A DNA stretch of 64,000 nucleotides, from contig NZ_JAPEQG010000001.1 in assembly GCF_026339735.1 (NCBI RefSeq), forward strand, positions 3,534,001 to 3,598,000. Reading direction: 5' to 3'. Within the stretch, counting starts at the first letter, position 1. Each line of letters begins with the position of its first letter. Source of the stretch: Streptomyces sp. NBC_01669 (GTDB taxonomy: Bacteria; Actinomycetota; Actinomycetes; Streptomycetales; Streptomycetaceae). Shown here piece by piece: positions 45,843 to 53,689 of the stretch. The notes under the pieces are model-generated. The model was not told the origin of the DNA. It made no database searches and saw nothing but the letters and a program-made list of their open reading frames with translations. Made by a program: the position numbers and the translations under genes.

Positions 45843-45862
45843 CGGGTGGAGGACTGGCGTTC

Positions 45863-46312
45863 ATGGATGTACTGCCCGGCGGGACCGCCACTTTCCTGCT
45901 GCTGTTCGGCCTGTTCCTCGGCGCGTTCGCCGTACGGTCGGCGCTGCGGCTGAGCCGCGTGCTGAGCCTCGTGCGACACGGGGAGCGGGCCGAGGGGCGG
46001 TGTGCGGAGCGCCGGGTCGTGGACCGGGGGGCGGACCGGGAGCGGAGCTATGCGACGGAGTACGTGTTCGCGTTCCGCACGCTCGACGGCCGCGAGGTCG
46101 AGTTCGTCGACCATGCGCCGGGGCCCTTCGGCTTCGAGGTCGGGGCGCCGGTCCGGGTCTCGTACGATCCGGCGGACCCGGAGAAGCGCGCCACGGTCGC
46201 CGGGCCGCGGGCCTGGGGTCCGGTACTGATGCCCGCGGTGTTCGCGGTGGTCCTGGGTCTGTTCGCGACGGGGCTGCTGGTCGGGTTCGCGGCGATGCGG
46301 GGCTGGCTCTGA
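45863..46312 (+). CDS. DUF3592-like membrane protein
   Basis: A 149-residue protein with one helix at about residues 7-26 and another at about 122-142, enclosing a small beta domain (HGERAEGRCAERRVV, YVFAFRTLDGREVEFVDHAP, VGAPVRVSYDPADPEKRATV). This is the DUF3592 arrangement, a family of unknown function common in actinobacteria. It lies 20 bp after the lipoprotein gene, completing a probable three-gene unit with the pilin fusion. Confidence 0.82.
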   Translation: MDVLPGGTATFLLLFGLFLGAFAVRSALRLSRVLSLVRHGERAEGRCAERRVVDRGADRERSYATEYVFAFRTLDGREVEFVDHAPGPFGFEVGAPVRVSYDPADPEKRATVAGPRAWGPVLMPAVFAVVLGLFATGLLVGFAAMRGWL

Positions 46313-46379
46313 CAGCCGCCGTCCGGGCGGGTCGACCGGGCGGACCGTCCGGACTCACGTGGATGAGCCTGTCCCCCGG

Positions 46380-46895
46380 TTACTCCTCGTCGTCCTCGTC
46401 GAAGTCGCCCAGCACGTCGGAGAGGTGCCGCTCGATGGGGTTGCCCAGCTCGTCCTCCGTGCAGAACAGTCCGTGCACGGCGCCCATCGGATAGATGGCC
46501 TCCTCCGTGTCCTCGCCCGGCATCCCCACGCAGGGGTCGTCGATGACCCCCGACGGATCCGCCTCCCCGAACAGGGAGGGCAGTTCGGCGCCCTTCACGG
46601 CGAACGGCTCGAACTTCCACACCGCCCCCTGAGTGCGGCAGACCACTTCCCCGATGTACCAGCAGGCCCCTTGAAGGAATGCGTCGCGGCGCGCTCCGAG
46701 AGTCTCCGCGGCGCTGTCGTACCGGCTGCGGATGAGGTCTTCCAACGCATCCAGGGACCGGGGGGAGAAGTCCCATGTCCGGGGGACGCCGGTGGCCTCG
46801 GCCCAGTCCTCGAAGCTCCGGGCGCGTTCGGCCAGCCACGCCGGCAGGTCGGGGTGGGTCTGGGGGTCGATGCCGTGGTCCGTGCGGTCAGCCAT
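46380..46895 (-). CDS. Hypothetical acidic protein, possible immunity protein
   Basis: A 171-residue cytoplasmic protein with an acidic C-terminus ending DVLGDFDEDDEE. It has a SFEDWAEATGVPRTWDFSPRSL start, a helical middle (RRDAFLQGACWYIGEVVC) and a GAVHGLFCTEDELGNPIE segment. Size, acidity and position resemble immunity proteins of polymorphic toxin loci, but I cannot name a family. It is divergent from the LAHTG-anchored PD-(D/E)xK-like protein, with promoters back to back. It starts at ATG 46895. Confidence 0.65.
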   Translation of the reverse strand: MADRTDHGIDPQTHPDLPAWLAERARSFEDWAEATGVPRTWDFSPRSLDALEDLIRSRYDSAAETLGARRDAFLQGACWYIGEVVCRTQGAVWKFEPFAVKGAELPSLFGEADPSGVIDDPCVGMPGEDTEEAIYPMGAVHGLFCTEDELGNPIERHLSDVLGDFDEDDEE

Positions 46896-47092
46896 GCCGC
46901 CCACTGTAGACAGGCTCCCGGACCGTGGGGACGAACTGTCCGTCGTGTCACGCCAGTTGACACGCCATGCCTCAGCAACCCGTTGTATCGACCGACGCAT
47001 GGGGCTCTAGGGTGTGGGGCTGGACGGTGGCAAGCACGGGGGCCCGCACCGTCCAACTCCGTGTCCCATGAGCCCCCCACAGGGACAGACAC
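46896..47092. promoter_or_regulatory. Divergent promoter region with leader hairpin
   Basis: The 197-bp space has a TTGACA at 46957-46962 and a 9-bp inverted repeat TGGACGGTG/CACCGTCCA at 47021-47029 and 47047-47055. The repeat would form a hairpin in the leader of the LAHTG protein gene, ahead of its TTG start. No TGGGCCC dyad is present here. Confidence 0.4.
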
Positions 47093-49474
47093 TTGAGTAC
47101 CTCCATACGATCACGCATACGATTCCGGCTGGCCGCCTGCTTCGCCACCGCTGCCGCAGCCGGAATCGTCGTCACCGGCCTGCCCGCCTTCCAGGGCACA
47201 GCCGACGCCGCACCGGGCAGGATCCGCTGCGATGAGAAGTTCCTCGGCCGCAAATACAACACGGACGAGGCCCGCGGCATCCAGGGCAAGAACACCCCCT
47301 ACAGCCAGAACCCCGAAGACACCTGGGGCGACTACTTCTTCGACAACCCCTCCCACGCCTTCGACGGGATGTCCACGCCGGACCAGGCGAAGCTGGACGC
47401 CGCCGGCAAGACCGAAGACGACGTCCAGAAGTGGAAGAAGAAGTACGGCCGGACCGGTGACCCGCAGTACCGGGCCCTGGAGATCTACGCCCGCTACAAC
47501 AAGCAGCTCGTCGGCGACGGCCCCCGGAAGATGACGGACTTCCGCCTCTGGCTCGACCAGAGGGTCATCGGCAACGAGGCCAACCAGCGCAAGGGCGACG
47601 GCTTCGAATCCCGCATCGTCAAGCAGTTCAAGCTCGTCGGACCGGACTGGATCTGCCAGAAGGAAGTGCCGGTCTTCGACAAGAACGGCAAGGCGGTCAT
47701 CAACCCCAAGACCGGCGAGCAGGCGGTCCGCAAGTACGACGCCTACAACGCCAAGACCAAAGAGTTCGTCGAGTTCAAGTCCAACGGCAAGCACATCGCC
47801 GAACAGCTCCGCTGGGACAAGCACATCCTGCGCAACAAGGAGTACGCCGACCACAAGCTCCGCCTGATCACCGGCGACGAGACCACGGGCAACACCAAGC
47901 GCCAGTACGCCTCCCTGAACCGGCAACTCCAGAGCGAACGCGGCACGAGCCTGCCCCAGGCCACGATCCGCGAGCAGCGCGCCAACGGCCACGCCCGCTG
48001 GACGCCGAACAGGTACACCCGCTACGACAAGGTCTTCAACCCCGATCCGCGCCGCGTCGGCTCCTACGGCCCGCTGCACGACGACGTGTGGCGCTCGGCG
48101 AAGAGCCCTGAGCAGGCACGCAAGCTCCAGCACCAGTACAACCAGGTCAACACCCGTGGCGGCTTCGGGCGGCCCGGAGGCATCGACTTCTCCACCCTGG
48201 AGCTTCAGTACGTCGGCAACCCGACCAAGGGCAAGGGTCTCGACTACTCCTTCAAGGCCGACATGGTCGAGGACGAGGACAAGAACCCCGGCTGGGGCGG
48301 TGAGCAGCGCCTTCAGCTCTCCTCCGATGCGATGTTCGCCTGGCTGGCGCTGACGCCGGACAAGTTCTGGGTCAACCTCAACCCGGACCAGCCCGACAAG
48401 ATCATGGACAGGACGTTCGGGAAGACCGACGCCGGACGTGTTCTGCTCCAGGCCGACCTGGAGATGAAGCACGACTACGCGCGTGACATGGACCCCCGCA
48501 GCGGCATCGGCAAGCAGTACTGGGATGCCATGACGGCCGCGAACATCCCGTGCGGGCACCAGATCCGGCTGTGGATCGTCCCCAAGACCGCCAAGGTCCG
48601 CGCCGACAACAACGGCCTGTACATCCTGGATGCGCCGCTGAAGGTCAACGCCGAGCCGCAGAAGGTCAACTTCCCCAGCCCCAACGGCAAGTGCGACCTG
48701 ACCGAGGCCCAGATCAACACCTCACAGCGCCTGGTCGAGCAGTACGTCATCCCCGACGTCGAGGAGAAGGTCAACGGCGGGAGCGCGTACGCCGACCTGC
48801 GCCGCGTCTACAACGCCCGCGTCGCGGCCGAGTACATCCGCACCCAGGACAAGGGCCACGTCACCGACTTCCGGCCCCTCATCAACAGCAACAACGTGGC
48901 TCGGTGGCCTCTGCGGGGCAAGGCCAGGACCTGGACCCCGAAGCAGACGTGGGACGAGTACATGAAGTCCTACACGCAGGGCGACTACAGCTACCCCTGC
49001 CAGGTCGACGGCCAGAACAAGACCTGCATCATGGGCGGCGTCGACTTCTCCAAGGCCCCGAAGCGCAATATCTCCAAGACGGAGTTCAACCTCCAGCACC
49101 CCAGGACGGACACCACCACCAAGACCTCCAGGACCACCACGGTCACCTACCGCAACAGCAACACCGTCATGTTCGGCGGCTCCAGCTCCGGCCAGGTCTA
49201 CAACGGCGGCGGGAACGAAACCCCGGGCCCGAAGCCGACCGGCACGGCCAAGCCCACCAGCAAGCCGACCCACCAGCCCACCACCCCGGCGCCGGACCCG
49301 TCCGACAGCCGCACTCCCGCCCCCACCGGCTCCCCCGAGGACCCGGACGGCAACCTCGCCCACACCGGCTCCGACACCCCCGTCGGCCTGATCGCCTCCG
49401 TCGCCGCGGCACTCGCCGTCGCCGGAGCGGGCCTGACCTGGTGGATGCGCCGCCGTAAGGCCGCCGCGAGCTAG
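47093..49474 (+). CDS. Sortase-anchored surface protein with PD-(D/E)xK-like N-terminal domain
   Basis: A 793-residue secreted protein read from TTG 47093 with AGGGACAG upstream; a stop just above leaves no other start. A signal peptide (1-40, ending ADAA) is followed by a region containing E172, D216 (VRKYDAY) and E227-F-K229 (EFVEFKS), the order of a PD-(D/E)xK nuclease core. A long middle domain, a Thr/Lys-rich stretch, a Pro-rich spacer and then the LAHTG sorting signal at 755-759 with hydrophobic helix and RRRK tail complete the protein. LAxTG is the class E sortase signal of Streptomyces. The nuclease call is a motif-level inference. Confidence 0.82.
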   Translation: MSTSIRSRIRFRLAACFATAAAAGIVVTGLPAFQGTADAAPGRIRCDEKFLGRKYNTDEARGIQGKNTPYSQNPEDTWGDYFFDNPSHAFDGMSTPDQAKLDAAGKTEDDVQKWKKKYGRTGDPQYRALEIYARYNKQLVGDGPRKMTDFRLWLDQRVIGNEANQRKGDGFESRIVKQFKLVGPDWICQKEVPVFDKNGKAVINPKTGEQAVRKYDAYNAKTKEFVEFKSNGKHIAEQLRWDKHILRNKEYADHKLRLITGDETTGNTKRQYASLNRQLQSERGTSLPQATIREQRANGHARWTPNRYTRYDKVFNPDPRRVGSYGPLHDDVWRSAKSPEQARKLQHQYNQVNTRGGFGRPGGIDFSTLELQYVGNPTKGKGLDYSFKADMVEDEDKNPGWGGEQRLQLSSDAMFAWLALTPDKFWVNLNPDQPDKIMDRTFGKTDAGRVLLQADLEMKHDYARDMDPRSGIGKQYWDAMTAANIPCGHQIRLWIVPKTAKVRADNNGLYILDAPLKVNAEPQKVNFPSPNGKCDLTEAQINTSQRLVEQYVIPDVEEKVNGGSAYADLRRVYNARVAAEYIRTQDKGHVTDFRPLINSNNVARWPLRGKARTWTPKQTWDEYMKSYTQGDYSYPCQVDGQNKTCIMGGVDFSKAPKRNISKTEFNLQHPRTDTTTKTSRTTTVTYRNSNTVMFGGSSSGQVYNGGGNETPGPKPTGTAKPTSKPTHQPTTPAPDPSDSRTPAPTGSPEDPDGNLAHTGSDTPVGLIASVAAALAVAGAGLTWWMRRRKAAAS

Positions 49475-49495
49475 GGTTTTCCGACGCTCACAGCG

Positions 49496-49539
49496 AAGGC
49501 CCCGCCCCCTCCATGGCGAATTCCAGGGGGCGGGGCCTT
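49496..49539. terminator. Terminator of the LAHTG protein gene
   Basis: AAGGCCCCGCCCCCT at 49496-49510 pairs with AGGGGGCGGGGCCTT at 49525-49539, just after the stop. Confidence 0.9.
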
Positions 49540-49623
49540 CCTCCTGACCGGCCCGGTAGTGCTGTGACGGCTGTCTGTTCAGGGGTGGTGGCCCGCAGCC
49601 CTGCGGCACGACCTGCCGAAGCG

Positions 49624-50355
49624 CTACTGGAACGTGGCCCGGTCGAACGGGACCGTCAGCGGCTCCAGCGCCCCGGCCGCCAGCAACTGCCTGTTCACCT
49701 CGGTGATCGTGTCGATTCCGGGCAGCTCCGTGCCACCGCGCGTGAGATCGACGACCAGGCCGCCGTCTGCCGTACGGGTGTACGTCCCCGGCAGCCCCTC
49801 CGGTACACGGTCCGCCCGGCCCGGGGACAGATACACCGACCGGCCGGCGCGCGGGGCGCCGGCCCGGAGCCCGAACTCCGTCTTCACCGCGCGGAACTCC
49901 TCCCTGCTGTACGCCTCACCCCAGTCCGGGCCCCAGCAGGAGACGAGCGCCTCCAGAACGGCCGTGGAGCGGCGCACCAGTTCCGGCGCATCGTCCGCGG
50001 CCGAGACGAGCCCCACCACGCACGAGTCGGGCGCCCGGTTCGCCGATCCTCCCGCGGTGACGGAGACGGTCACCTTCACCGTGTCCGGCTGACCCGACCA
50101 CAGGGACGAGGTGTAGCCGATGTACGGGGCGTCCGAGTCCGGGTTGGTGAGCAGGAGGTACTCCGTCAGGGCGGGCACACCGAGCTCCACCGCCGGCGCC
50201 GTCGGGTCGTCCTCCGCCTCCGCCGCCCGCCAGGTCCCGCAGGAATCGGCATCGATGCCGCCGAGGGTACGGAGCAGGTGCCCCCAGCGCTCGGCGATTT
50301 CCTGCGGGTCCTCCTTCCGGACGCCCCACAGCCCGTGGACCGTGACATTCAGCAA
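49624..50355 (-). CDS. Predicted immunity protein, Imm52-like
   Basis: A 243-residue cytoplasmic protein, start LNVTVHGLWGVRKEDPQEIA. It has GIDADSCGTWRAAEAEDD, a TSSLWSGQPDTVKVTVSVTAGG strand block, VVGLVSAADDAPELVRR and a DWGEAYSREE segment. Length, fold outline and pairing match my recollection of Imm52, which accompanies Tox-REase-5 toxins. It starts at TTG 50355, 25 bp after the toxin stop, with AGGAG upstream; no better in-frame start exists. Translation from a weak TTG could balance dosage. The family call needs a profile search. Confidence 0.75.
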   Translation of the reverse strand: MLNVTVHGLWGVRKEDPQEIAERWGHLLRTLGGIDADSCGTWRAAEAEDDPTAPAVELGVPALTEYLLLTNPDSDAPYIGYTSSLWSGQPDTVKVTVSVTAGGSANRAPDSCVVGLVSAADDAPELVRRSTAVLEALVSCWGPDWGEAYSREEFRAVKTEFGLRAGAPRAGRSVYLSPGRADRVPEGLPGTYTRTADGGLVVDLTRGGTELPGIDTITEVNRQLLAAGALEPLTVPFDRATFQ

Positions 50356-50380
50356 CGGGGTCTCCTCTCACGCTGCCCGG

Positions 50381-52792
50381 TCAGGGCTTCACCGGGGTGT
50401 GCACCACAGTAATGTCGAGGCCCCTGTCGTCGAACATCTCCTGCGTGGCCCTGGCCACGTCGGGGTCCGACATGTGCCAGACCACGGGCTTTCCGCGTGC
50501 GGCGTCGAGCTGACGCGTCGCCTGCTGCACCCAGCGGTTGGTCGCCAGGCTGGTGAGCTGGCCCGTCGCCTCGTTGTAGAACCGGGTTCCGCGGTAGCCC
50601 CACTTCGTCTCGATGTACGTCTGGTTCGCGGAGTCCCAGCCGTCGAACTCGACGGGCTTGCCGTCCATCTTGTCGAGCGGGACCTCGTACTCCTTGCCGC
50701 GCTTCACGCCGGAGACCTGCTCCTGGTAGCGGGCGCCCATCTCCTGCGGGTACGCGTACGTGTCGGCGCTCTTCGACTTCCACTTGCCGTCGCCGAGGTC
50801 CTTGGTGCCCGCCCGCGGGTTCTTGAGCTGGTCGTACCAGGACGGCTTCTCCATCTTCGCGAGCCGCTTCCGCTCGGCCTCGCGCTTGGCTTCCTTGGCC
50901 GCCTTGTCGGCGTCGTCCGCGTCCTTCTTCGCCTGCTTGGCCGCCTCGACCTCTTCCGGTGAGGCCTCGCAGCCCTCGGTACGGAAGCCGGTGGGGAAGG
51001 TGGCGTATCCGGCGTACGCGGCCCGTGTCACGCCGGATGTCGTCGTACGTGTCGTCGTGGCTGCTGTCGTGCCTGCCGTCGTGCGTACGGAGGCCGTGGT
51101 GACCGTGGTGGCACCCGGCCGGATGCCCGTACGGCCGAGGGGGCCCGCGCCGATCGGGCAGCCCTTGCTCTCGACCTTCTTCTCCAGGTCGTCGGCGTGC
51201 TGACGCGCCTCCTTCGCCGCCTTCTCCGCGCCGCCCACATCGCCGGCCTTGGCGAGCTTCTTGGCCTTGGAGGCGGCTTCCGAGGCCTTCTGGGCCAGCT
51301 CACCGACCTTGCCGAGCTTCCCGAGCTTGCCCAGCTTTCCGACCTTGCCGATCAGCTTGGCCTCGCCGTAGCCGGGGATGAAGAGCGAGCCGATGTTCCA
51401 GAGACCGGTGCCGATCGCCTGGCCCTCGTTGCCGTTCTTCCACATGTCACGGACTTCGTCGCCGATGAACATGTCGTCGAGGACCTTCCGGCCCGTGCCG
51501 CCGGACGCCTTGGTCCAGTCCCAGACGGCGCCGAGGTAGTCGCCCTTGGACCACTTGTCGCCCGCGCCCTTGGAGTCCTCGACCCACTTGTCGCCGAGGC
51601 TCTTGCCGTAGTCCATCAGGCCGTTCCACGCCTTGATGGGGTGAATGATCGTGTCGAAGGTGCCGGTGATATCGCCCCACAGGCCGTCGCCGACCAGGCC
51701 CTTGAAGAAGCCGCCGGTCTGGTGGGCGGCGCACGAGAAGAATGCTCCGACACCGGAGGTGCAGCTCTCGTCGTCCTTCTTGTCCTGGGTGCCGTCGTAG
51801 TCGCCGTAGTCGGCGTCCGGACCCTCGGTGGGGTCCATGTCGTCGCCGCCCTCGTCGACGTCGCCGTCCTGGGTGGTGGTGTCGGTGCCGCCCGAGCCGG
51901 TGGTCCCGCCGGTGCTGTCGGATCCGCCCGAGGCGCCGGAGCCCTCGGTGGAGCCGCCCGCGCCGTTGGTTCCGCCCGACGCGTCGGAGCCTCCCGAGTC
52001 CGACCCGCCGGAGTCCGAGCCCCCGGACGCGGCCGATCCGCCGGAGTCCGAGCCCCCGCCCGCGACCGCGCCGCCCGAGTCCGTGCCCCCGCCGGATGCC
52101 GTACCCCCGCCGTTCGTCCCGCCCCCGGCCTCCACGTCACCGCCGCCCGGCGCCGGGCACGCGCTGCCGGTCAGCTGGCAGATCGCGCTCCGGATCTCCC
52201 CGGTCAGCTGGGCGCCGATCCCCGTCGCCACGAGGCCGCCGATGAGGGCCACGACCACCAGGACCATGCCCAGGTACTCCATGGCGGTCTGGCCGCCGTC
52301 CCGACGCCACTTGATCATCCGCGCCATGCTGAACGGCCGGTGCGGCTGCCGCTGCTCCAGGGGGAGTTCGAACCAGTCGCGGGAGGACGGACGGAACAGC
52401 AGCACGACGATCACGACCGGCATCACCAGCTGCGTCGCCCCGCGCCCGCCGCCCGCGCCCAGCGTCGACAGCGCACCGAGGGTGAGCCAGACGTGGACGG
52501 CGAGCAGCCCGCGCCAGATCCAGATGCCGCCGGTACGCAGGTACAGCGAGAGGACGAAGGCACAGACGCTCGGCAGTGCCGCGTACAGCAGCAGTCCGAT
52601 CAGCTTTCCGTCGACCTCGTTGATCGACGACGCCACCGTGAGCACACCGACGCCGCCCAGGACCGCGAAGACGAACAGCGTCCGGACGAGAATCAGCACC
52701 GCCTGCAGCGGGCGCGGCAGCGACTGCCTGCCTGAACTGGTCAGGGAGACGCCGCCGCCGCCCGGAACTGCTATTCCGCCTGTGCCAGACAC
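50381..52792 (-). CDS. Pilin-like fusion protein 2 with C-terminal Tox-REase-5-like nuclease toxin
   Basis: About 803 residues. Four hydrophobic segments (about 31-54, 64-84, 90-113, 119-133) precede G167, followed by QTAMEYLG, with Glu at +5 of the predicted prepilin cut, and a hydrophobic helix. Then come a Gly/Ser/Asp/Thr-rich spacer (about 210-335), a helical pretoxin-like region with WNIGSLFIPGYGEAK, a repeated KLG stretch and a charged coiled coil. The last ~120 residues have YQEQVSGVKRG, PVEFDGWD and YIETKWGY, the Asp and ExK pattern of a restriction-endonuclease-fold toxin. GTG 52792 is chosen by analogy with fusion 1; ATG 52840 is the alternative. Confidence 0.85.
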   Translation of the reverse strand: MSGTGGIAVPGGGGVSLTSSGRQSLPRPLQAVLILVRTLFVFAVLGGVGVLTVASSINEVDGKLIGLLLYAALPSVCAFVLSLYLRTGGIWIWRGLLAVHVWLTLGALSTLGAGGGRGATQLVMPVVIVVLLFRPSSRDWFELPLEQRQPHRPFSMARMIKWRRDGGQTAMEYLGMVLVVVALIGGLVATGIGAQLTGEIRSAICQLTGSACPAPGGGDVEAGGGTNGGGTASGGGTDSGGAVAGGGSDSGGSAASGGSDSGGSDSGGSDASGGTNGAGGSTEGSGASGGSDSTGGTTGSGGTDTTTQDGDVDEGGDDMDPTEGPDADYGDYDGTQDKKDDESCTSGVGAFFSCAAHQTGGFFKGLVGDGLWGDITGTFDTIIHPIKAWNGLMDYGKSLGDKWVEDSKGAGDKWSKGDYLGAVWDWTKASGGTGRKVLDDMFIGDEVRDMWKNGNEGQAIGTGLWNIGSLFIPGYGEAKLIGKVGKLGKLGKLGKVGELAQKASEAASKAKKLAKAGDVGGAEKAAKEARQHADDLEKKVESKGCPIGAGPLGRTGIRPGATTVTTASVRTTAGTTAATTTRTTTSGVTRAAYAGYATFPTGFRTEGCEASPEEVEAAKQAKKDADDADKAAKEAKREAERKRLAKMEKPSWYDQLKNPRAGTKDLGDGKWKSKSADTYAYPQEMGARYQEQVSGVKRGKEYEVPLDKMDGKPVEFDGWDSANQTYIETKWGYRGTRFYNEATGQLTSLATNRWVQQATRQLDAARGKPVVWHMSDPDVARATQEMFDDRGLDITVVHTPVKP
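51890..52150. repeat. Low-complexity Gly/Ser-encoding tract
   Basis: Degenerate short repeats encoding GGSDSGG-like units form the flexible spacer of pilin fusion 2, with runs such as CCCGAGTCCG. Tract length is likely to vary among strains. It is coding and in frame. Confidence 0.7.
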
Positions 52793-52870
52793 GACGAGTC
52801 CCCAACTGGTCGGCAGGTGACCAGACTTGGGCCACTCCATTTATCCGACCACATCGCCCCGTCCAGGGCA

Positions 52871-52886
52871 TGGGCCCCAGGGCCCA
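52871..52886. promoter_or_regulatory. Perfect TGGGCCC dyad, site 4, upstream of the toxin gene
   Basis: TGGGCCC-CA-GGGCCCA is a perfect 7+2+7 dyad, about 80 bp upstream of the preferred toxin start and 31 bp upstream of the alternative. It is the best copy of the five in the cluster. Confidence 0.6.
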
Positions 52887-52917
52887 AACCCGGCCCCGAG
52901 CTCCCGGCCTGCCCGCC

Positions 52918-53511
52918 CTACCTGCTGGGAACCTCGCTCCCGAACAGCATCCACGGCGACTGCTCGAAGGACCTCACACCCGACAGCTGCGGCTGCATGT
53001 CCGCGACCTCATGCCGCACGGCGAGTGTGTCGGGCCAACTGTCGAAGAAAGTCGTGCCGTTGACGATGACAGCCCGCCAGTCGGTCGCAGCCGACGCACC
53101 CTCCCGGTCGACCACGAAACCGATACAGAGCAGGGAAGCCCTGCCGATCGCCTCCCTGATCGCGCCTACGGCCAGTTCCCGCTCGTCCCGGGACAGCCGG
53201 CGCAGCCCGAATTCGAGGGAGACGATGCCGTCCCGCGTGCGGCGGATGCGCACATGGATCTCCGCGCCGCGCTTCACCCAGAGCAGGAACCCGATCTCGT
53301 CGAGCCGCTGCAGGCCCGCCAGGAGCACGAGCTGCTCCCTGGTCACCCACGACTGGGTCATCGCCGGCTCGGGTCCCGGGGTGACGAGGGTGATGCGTCG
53401 GGTGGTGGGGTGGGTGATCCGCAGTCCGGCCGCATCGAGATCGCCGAGCAGCGACTCGGCATCGGGGCGGCTCCAGCCAAGGTGGTACGAGTAGAAGAAT
53501 CCGTCACTCAT
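52918..53511 (-). CDS. Hypothetical protein upstream of the toxin gene
   Basis: A 197-residue cytoplasmic protein, start MSDGFFYSYHLGWSRPDAES. It has segments RRITLVTPG, LLAGLQRLDEIGFLLWVKRGAEIHVRIRR, SLEFGLRRLSRDERELAVGAI and TFFDSWPDTLAVRHEVADM. I do not recognise a family. The start is ATG 53511 with GAGGTGA upstream. It lies on the same strand, just ahead of the toxin and immunity genes, and could be a second immunity protein or adaptor. A dyad site sits 160 bp upstream. Confidence 0.68.
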   Translation of the reverse strand: MSDGFFYSYHLGWSRPDAESLLGDLDAAGLRITHPTTRRITLVTPGPEPAMTQSWVTREQLVLLAGLQRLDEIGFLLWVKRGAEIHVRIRRTRDGIVSLEFGLRRLSRDERELAVGAIREAIGRASLLCIGFVVDREGASAATDWRAVIVNGTTFFDSWPDTLAVRHEVADMQPQLSGVRSFEQSPWMLFGSEVPSR

Positions 53512-53671
53512 CGACGCTTCACCTCATCGGTGTGGGGGCACCTCGCCAGTACGAATGGAGCGTGAAGTTCTCCGTGCGCGCGGGCATGCCGGATTGCCGC
53601 TTCGGGGCGGCGTCGTCACATGCCTCACGGTTGGTCGTGTACGAGCGTAATGAGCGCGCCGGAACGGGGCT

Positions 53672-53687
53672 TGGGCCCACGGACCCA
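53672..53687. promoter_or_regulatory. TGGGCCC dyad, site 5
   Basis: TGGGCCC-AC-GGACCCA, one mismatch, is embedded in a wider CTTGGG...CCCAAG palindrome. It lies 161 bp upstream of the 197-residue gene and directly at the edge of the PucR-like remnant. Confidence 0.55.
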
Positions 53688-53689
53688 AG

